Assembly: GCA_002772545.1 (NCBI GenBank)
Contig: PFDR01000042.1
Span: 6,384 to 40,724, forward strand
Length of the DNA: 34,341 nt
From: Candidatus Peregrinibacteria bacterium CG10_big_fil_rev_8_21_14_0_10_49_10
GTDB taxonomy: Bacteria; Patescibacteriota; Gracilibacteria; Peribacterales; Peribacteraceae
Reading direction: 5' to 3'
Shown: positions 30,796 through 34,341 of the stretch, in pieces
Layout of the letters: every line of letters starts with the position of its first letter
Position numbering within the stretch: position 1 is the stretch's first letter
Notes under the pieces: generated by a model
Seen by the model: the letters and a program-made list of their open reading frames with translations, nothing else
Database searches by the model: none
What the model was told of the DNA's origin: nothing
Made by a program: the position numbers and the translations under genes

Positions 30796-30801
30796 TACAA
30801 T
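30796..30801 (+). promoter_or_regulatory. -10 box of priA
   Basis: TACAAT nine bases before the priA ATG (30811), giving a leader of 2-3 bases. The -35 is weak. Confidence 0.45.
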
Positions 30802-30810
30802 GTATTTCCT

Positions 30811-32934
30811 ATGGAGTGCACGGTTCTCACCGCATCAAAATCATCGGGTATTTCAAATGGTCTCACCTACGAGGCACCCGAGGGCAGTGTAGGCATCGGC
30901 TCCCCTGTTCTTGTGCCTCTGCGGAAGAAGATGACAGAGGGTATTGTACTGGCACTCAACGAAAAGCGGGAAAACACATTTGACGTAAAAGCTATTAAAC
31001 AGGCTCTGAGTGCAAATCCACTTCTCCCGTCGTTTCATATACAGACACTGCGCTGGATGGCTGAGAAGTATATGTGCACTCTTCGTCAGGCCATAGCCAT
31101 CTTTCTTCCCTCACTCTCCTGGAAGGACCTGCTCCCAAAAGAGCAGAAGACGTACAGACTCTCCGGTAAGAAAATAGAGGGTATAAAGGGGAAGAAACAA
31201 CGCACTGTCTGCGACTATCTCCTGGGAAAAGATGCTGTAGAGGCTTCTGCGCTGCGGGAAGAGACGGGATGTTCCCTTGCCACCCTACGTTCGCTTTTGG
31301 AAAAAGGAGTACTCACCGAGGAAACAAGTACAAAATCATCACTCCCCTCCTCTCCTGCAAACATCACGTGGCCAACGCTTACAGATGTACAACAGTCTGT
31401 AGCATCATCCATAGCAAAAGAAGACCGTCCTTCTCTCCTTTTTGGCATCACAAGCAGCGGAAAGACAGAAGTGTACGCACAGATGATTGCAGAGGCCGTA
31501 ACGTCCGGAAAATCCGCCATTCTCCTCGTTCCGGAAATTTTGCTTACCGAGCACTGCATTCACCGGTTTCAGGCGCTGCTTTCCCCCGAGCGCATTCAGG
31601 TGGTACACAGCAGACTGACGCCTTCGGCACGCAAGGCTGCCTGGCGTGCGTGCCGTGCGGGGGAGGTAGACTTGGTCATCGGCTCCCGGAGTGCCCTCTT
31701 CTCTCCTCTGGAAAACCTCGGTCTGGTGGTGATAGATGAAGAACACGAGTGGACGTATAAAAATGAACAGACACCTCGGTATCATGCACGGGAAACCGCG
31801 GAGGCGCTCTGCAGATTTGCAGGCGCCAAACTCCTGCTGGGTACTGCAACACCGTCGCTGGAATCCTGGCAACGCGCAAAGGGGGGGGTGTACCATCTTG
31901 TAAGGCTCCCCGACCGGTACAAAGGACACGCGCTTCCTGCCGTACGTGTTGTGGATTTGGCAGACGTGACATTTGGCAAAAGCTACCCCTTTTCTCCTCC
32001 GCTCTTCGAAGCGATAGAACAGCGGCTCAAAATGGGTGAACAATCCATTCTGTTTCTCAACAGACGTGGCCTGGCCAGCGCTTTGCTCTGTCTGGAATGT
32101 CGCCGGCGGGTAGTCTCTCCCGATTCACAGCTGCCATTTACCGTACATAGAGGGATAGACGGAAGGTCTCGTCTCATTGATCATACGACCAATCTCACAG
32201 TAGAGGCTCCCAAGTACTGCCCGCACTGCGGCTCTGCTTCTCTACGGGAAGTGGGAGCGGGAACTGTGCGCATAGAAGATATTCTTTTAGAGCGGTTTCC
32301 GCAGGCACGCATTCTACGTGCCGATAAAGACACGCTCACGCATCCGGAGCACATGCGTCTGCTCTTACAGAAGATGCGCCAGGGACAGGCAGATATTTTG
32401 CTGGGTACCCAGTCTGTGGTAAAAGGCCTGGACCTGCCCCATGTGACACTCGCAGCGGTGCTCATCGCAGACATTGGTCTCTCACTGCCTCACTTTCGTG
32501 CGGGAGAAAGAATTTTTCAGCTTCTCACACAGCTGACGGGGCGCAGCGGACGAGCGCAGCCCGGTGAAGTCATCATACAGACCTTCCGGCCGCAGGCACC
32601 CGAAGTGCGCCTTGCGGCGGAGCACAAAACAGAAGAGTACCTGGACACAGAACTCAAATTGCGCGTACACGCCGGCTACCCCCCCGCAACGGAAATGGTA
32701 CGACTCCTTACGCGCGGAACCGGAGCTGCACATCGTGCTCAGGCTGTAGCCACAGATGCTCGTGAACGAGCAAGAACACATACCGGAGAACTCCATATCA
32801 GCTGTGCCCCCACTCTTTTTGGTGGCGGTAAGGTCTGGCATGTGCTCCTCCGTGGCAACGATTCCCGATCTCTGCTTGCACATCTCAGCCTGGAAGACAT
32901 GATCGTGGATATCGACCCGGTCGAGTGTGTGTAA
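30811..32934 (+). CDS. priA: Primosomal helicase PriA with a reduced zinc-binding region
   Basis: 707 residues. N-terminal 3'-DNA-binding domain (about 1-105), then helicase motif I GITSSGKTE (212-220), Walker B DEEH (309-312), motif III LLLGTATPSLES and motif VI QLTGRSGRAQ. PriA restarts stalled replication forks. The zinc region normally has eight cysteines. Here only the outer four remain (Cys427, Cys430, Cys470, Cys473). The inner positions are Ser436, Ser439, Asp457 and Thr460. Helicase motifs are intact, so the protein is probably active. No Shine-Dalgarno sequence is present. Confidence 0.94.
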   Translation: MECTVLTASKSSGISNGLTYEAPEGSVGIGSPVLVPLRKKMTEGIVLALNEKRENTFDVKAIKQALSANPLLPSFHIQTLRWMAEKYMCTLRQAIAIFLPSLSWKDLLPKEQKTYRLSGKKIEGIKGKKQRTVCDYLLGKDAVEASALREETGCSLATLRSLLEKGVLTEETSTKSSLPSSPANITWPTLTDVQQSVASSIAKEDRPSLLFGITSSGKTEVYAQMIAEAVTSGKSAILLVPEILLTEHCIHRFQALLSPERIQVVHSRLTPSARKAAWRACRAGEVDLVIGSRSALFSPLENLGLVVIDEEHEWTYKNEQTPRYHARETAEALCRFAGAKLLLGTATPSLESWQRAKGGVYHLVRLPDRYKGHALPAVRVVDLADVTFGKSYPFSPPLFEAIEQRLKMGEQSILFLNRRGLASALLCLECRRRVVSPDSQLPFTVHRGIDGRSRLIDHTTNLTVEAPKYCPHCGSASLREVGAGTVRIEDILLERFPQARILRADKDTLTHPEHMRLLLQKMRQGQADILLGTQSVVKGLDLPHVTLAAVLIADIGLSLPHFRAGERIFQLLTQLTGRSGRAQPGEVIIQTFRPQAPEVRLAAEHKTEEYLDTELKLRVHAGYPPATEMVRLLTRGTGAAHRAQAVATDARERARTHTGELHISCAPTLFGGGKVWHVLLRGNDSRSLLAHLSLEDMIVDIDPVECV

Positions 32935-32998
32935 TGCTGCGACTTGAATGCTCAGGAGGAATTCCCTAGACTCAAACGTACCCTCCCCTCTCTTTCGT

Positions 32999-34195
32999 AT
33001 GAAAAAAACTGCTGCGCTCTGGCTCGGACTTTTCCTTTTTGTTCCGGTATCCGCTTCTGCCTCGTTCCTCTTTGCAGAAGAGGATTTGACCATTGTTATA
33101 CCCTTGAATGATGACACCTATGCCGCAGGAGGAACCGTAGTCGTACAGGAAGATGTAGACGGAGACTTGTACCTTGCAGGAGGAGACGTAACAGTAAAAG
33201 GTACTGTGAAACAAGATCTGATTGTTGCCGGTGGCGATGTTACACTCGGTGGAACCATAGGAGATGATGCGCGCATTCTTGCCGGGAAAGTCTTCATTAC
33301 CTCCACAGTAGAGGATGACCTTATTATTTTGGGCGGTGATGTGACCCTTTTAGAAGGCTCACATGTCAAAGGTGATGTACGTGTGCTGGGGGGAGATGTG
33401 GTAGTGGATGGCATGGTGGATGGCAACCTGCATGTGCGCGGTGGCTCACTCAAGTTTAGCGGCAGTATAGGGGGCGATGTAGATGTACGCACCGAGACAT
33501 TGCGTTTCAACGGTCACACCGCCGGCAATGCGGTTCTCGCCGCAAAAGATTTTAACATCAGCAATACGGCCCACTTTGAGCAGGATGTGCACTACTGGCA
33601 GCCGGAAGGTGTGTACTACTTTGCAGGAGCAACCGTGGAAGGGAAGAGTGCATACGACGAAGACCTTGCTCTCAAAGCATTCGACAGTGTTAAAAAGACC
33701 GCTCTGGATGTCTTTAAAGCAGGGCTCATTGCCATAGCCGGGTTCAGCCTGCTCTCCGCTTCTCTGCTTATATTCCTGATGATCCTTACAACAAAAACGT
33801 ATTTTGTAGACGGAGCGAATCGTCTCAAAAAGGCGCCCGGCCTCAGTCTGTGGTACGGCTTTTTGTATCTCCTTGTTACACCCGTGATTGCTCTGGCCTT
33901 CTGCGCGACCATTATTGGTATTCCCATCGGTCTCTTTATTGCTGTGCTCTACCTCTTTACGGTCTTCTATGCACATGCATTTGCATCCGTTCTCTACGCA
34001 AAGTGGCTACAACTCCGCTACAAAAAGAATTGGAGCACCTTCCGTCTCTTCCTCGCTTCCGTAGGCATCTACGTTCTCCTCCGGGTCGTTTCCCTCATTC
34101 CACTCCTGGGTACCTTTGCTATTTCTCTTCTGGTTCTCATGATGTTTGGCGCACTCGCACATACGGAGTACGTGAAGTACAAGAAGGTCTGCTGA
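32999..34195 (+). CDS. Exported polymer-forming (bactofilin-like) protein with membrane domain
   Basis: 398 residues. The start MKKTAALWLGLFLFV gives a clean signal peptide; a longer ORF start at 32948 adds no coherent sequence. Residues ~45-195 are a right-handed beta-solenoid of repeated strands such as DGDLYLAGGDVTVKGTV and DDLIILGGDVTLL, like bactofilins and DUF8173-type proteins. Four hydrophobic helices (about 235-395) follow, with IIGIPIGLFIAVLYLF. The solenoid is expected outside the membrane. It may form a surface scaffold. It lies 64 bases after priA. Confidence 0.85.
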   Translation: MKKTAALWLGLFLFVPVSASASFLFAEEDLTIVIPLNDDTYAAGGTVVVQEDVDGDLYLAGGDVTVKGTVKQDLIVAGGDVTLGGTIGDDARILAGKVFITSTVEDDLIILGGDVTLLEGSHVKGDVRVLGGDVVVDGMVDGNLHVRGGSLKFSGSIGGDVDVRTETLRFNGHTAGNAVLAAKDFNISNTAHFEQDVHYWQPEGVYYFAGATVEGKSAYDEDLALKAFDSVKKTALDVFKAGLIAIAGFSLLSASLLIFLMILTTKTYFVDGANRLKKAPGLSLWYGFLYLLVTPVIALAFCATIIGIPIGLFIAVLYLFTVFYAHAFASVLYAKWLQLRYKKNWSTFRLFLASVGIYVLLRVVSLIPLLGTFAISLLVLMMFGALAHTEYVKYKKVC

Positions 34196-34202
34196 CCAGC
34201 TT

Positions 34203-34240
34203 ATTAGCTTTGCTAGCTTGACTAGCTTTATGAGCTACGT
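34203..34240 (+). repeat. TTAGC-type repeat after the last gene
   Basis: ATTAGCTTTGCTAGCTTGAC followed by TAGC and GAGC variants. It resembles the block after rplI (7938-7970). The rest of the window (34241-34341) shows no gene or RNA I can support. Confidence 0.5.
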
Positions 34241-34341
34241 TAGAAGATCTTGATACCAAGATTCGGTAAAGTGGACATTTTTGCAGGCTGAAACACAGAT
34301 CACTCGCCTCGTAGGAACTCCTCAATCATCGGTTGTTTCTG

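Noticed and set aside
1-34341. Recoded TGA (Gly) genetic code as in Gracilibacteria
   Set aside because: TGA ends several genes cleanly (for example 8669, 9280, 34195) and conserved proteins have no in-frame TGA.

Overview
The window reads as a chromosomal segment of a Candidate Phyla Radiation (Patescibacteria) bacterium, most like the Peregrinibacteria/Peribacteria group. That placement is inferred from content and style, not from a search. Supporting signs are an S16 ribosomal protein with a long Ala/Glu/Pro tail, a TrbC/VirB2-like pilin of the Mbov_0395 type, DUF11-repeat and polymer-forming surface proteins, several lipoproteins, scattered single tRNAs, very short promoter-to-ATG distances, and many dispersed CTTCG/CGCTCA-type repeats. 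TGA acts as a stop, so the code is the standard bacterial one rather than the TGA=Gly code of Gracilibacteria. No plasmid, prophage or intact insertion sequence is visible.

Layout. 1-2.3 kb: end of a GT4 glycosyltransferase, a DUF721/DciA-like gene, rpsP, khpA and a small pilin-like gene, all on plus. 2.3-4.2 kb: a DUF11-repeat surface protein on minus. 4.2-8.3 kb: tRNA-Val, secG, a membrane-anchored peptide-binding protein, rplI and tRNA-Ile. 8.4-11.9 kb: a coupled membrane/PH-domain gene pair, the CCA-adding enzyme, a tandem-repeat intergenic block, an endonuclease IV-like protein and a small secreted protein. 12.1-17.1 kb: gap, dnaK under a CIRCE operator, a 47-codon ORF, obg and a small conserved-looking gene. 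17.2-18.0 kb: tRNA-Phe, tRNA-Ala and repeat debris. 18.0-25.1 kb: a YceI lipoprotein, an M20 peptidase, VanW, a DsbA-like protein, a Ser/Thr-rich lipoprotein, a GspF-N-like membrane protein and a Pro-rich coiled-coil protein. 25.1-27.1 kb: two genes of unknown function, each behind an unusual structured leader. 27.2-34.2 kb: recG, two envelope genes, tRNA-Pro, priA and a bactofilin-like membrane protein.

Themes. Genes for translation (rpsP, rplI, five tRNAs, cca, obg), replication restart and repair (priA, recG, endonuclease IV, DciA-like), protein export and folding (secG, DsbA-like, dnaK) and an elaborate monoderm envelope are interspersed.

The most interesting signals are four. (1) A promoter, a Met/His-cluster leader peptide, an antiterminator and a terminator lie in front of the unknown gene at 25343. 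(2) Broken 5'-half copies of tRNA-Val, tRNA-Ile and tRNA-Pro, carrying palindromic repeats in or after the D-arm, sit directly upstream of the intact tRNAs. (3) The same -10-box, six-base, ATG geometry recurs at six genes and suggests leaderless mRNAs. (4) PriA has lost exactly one of its two zinc-binding cysteine quartets.
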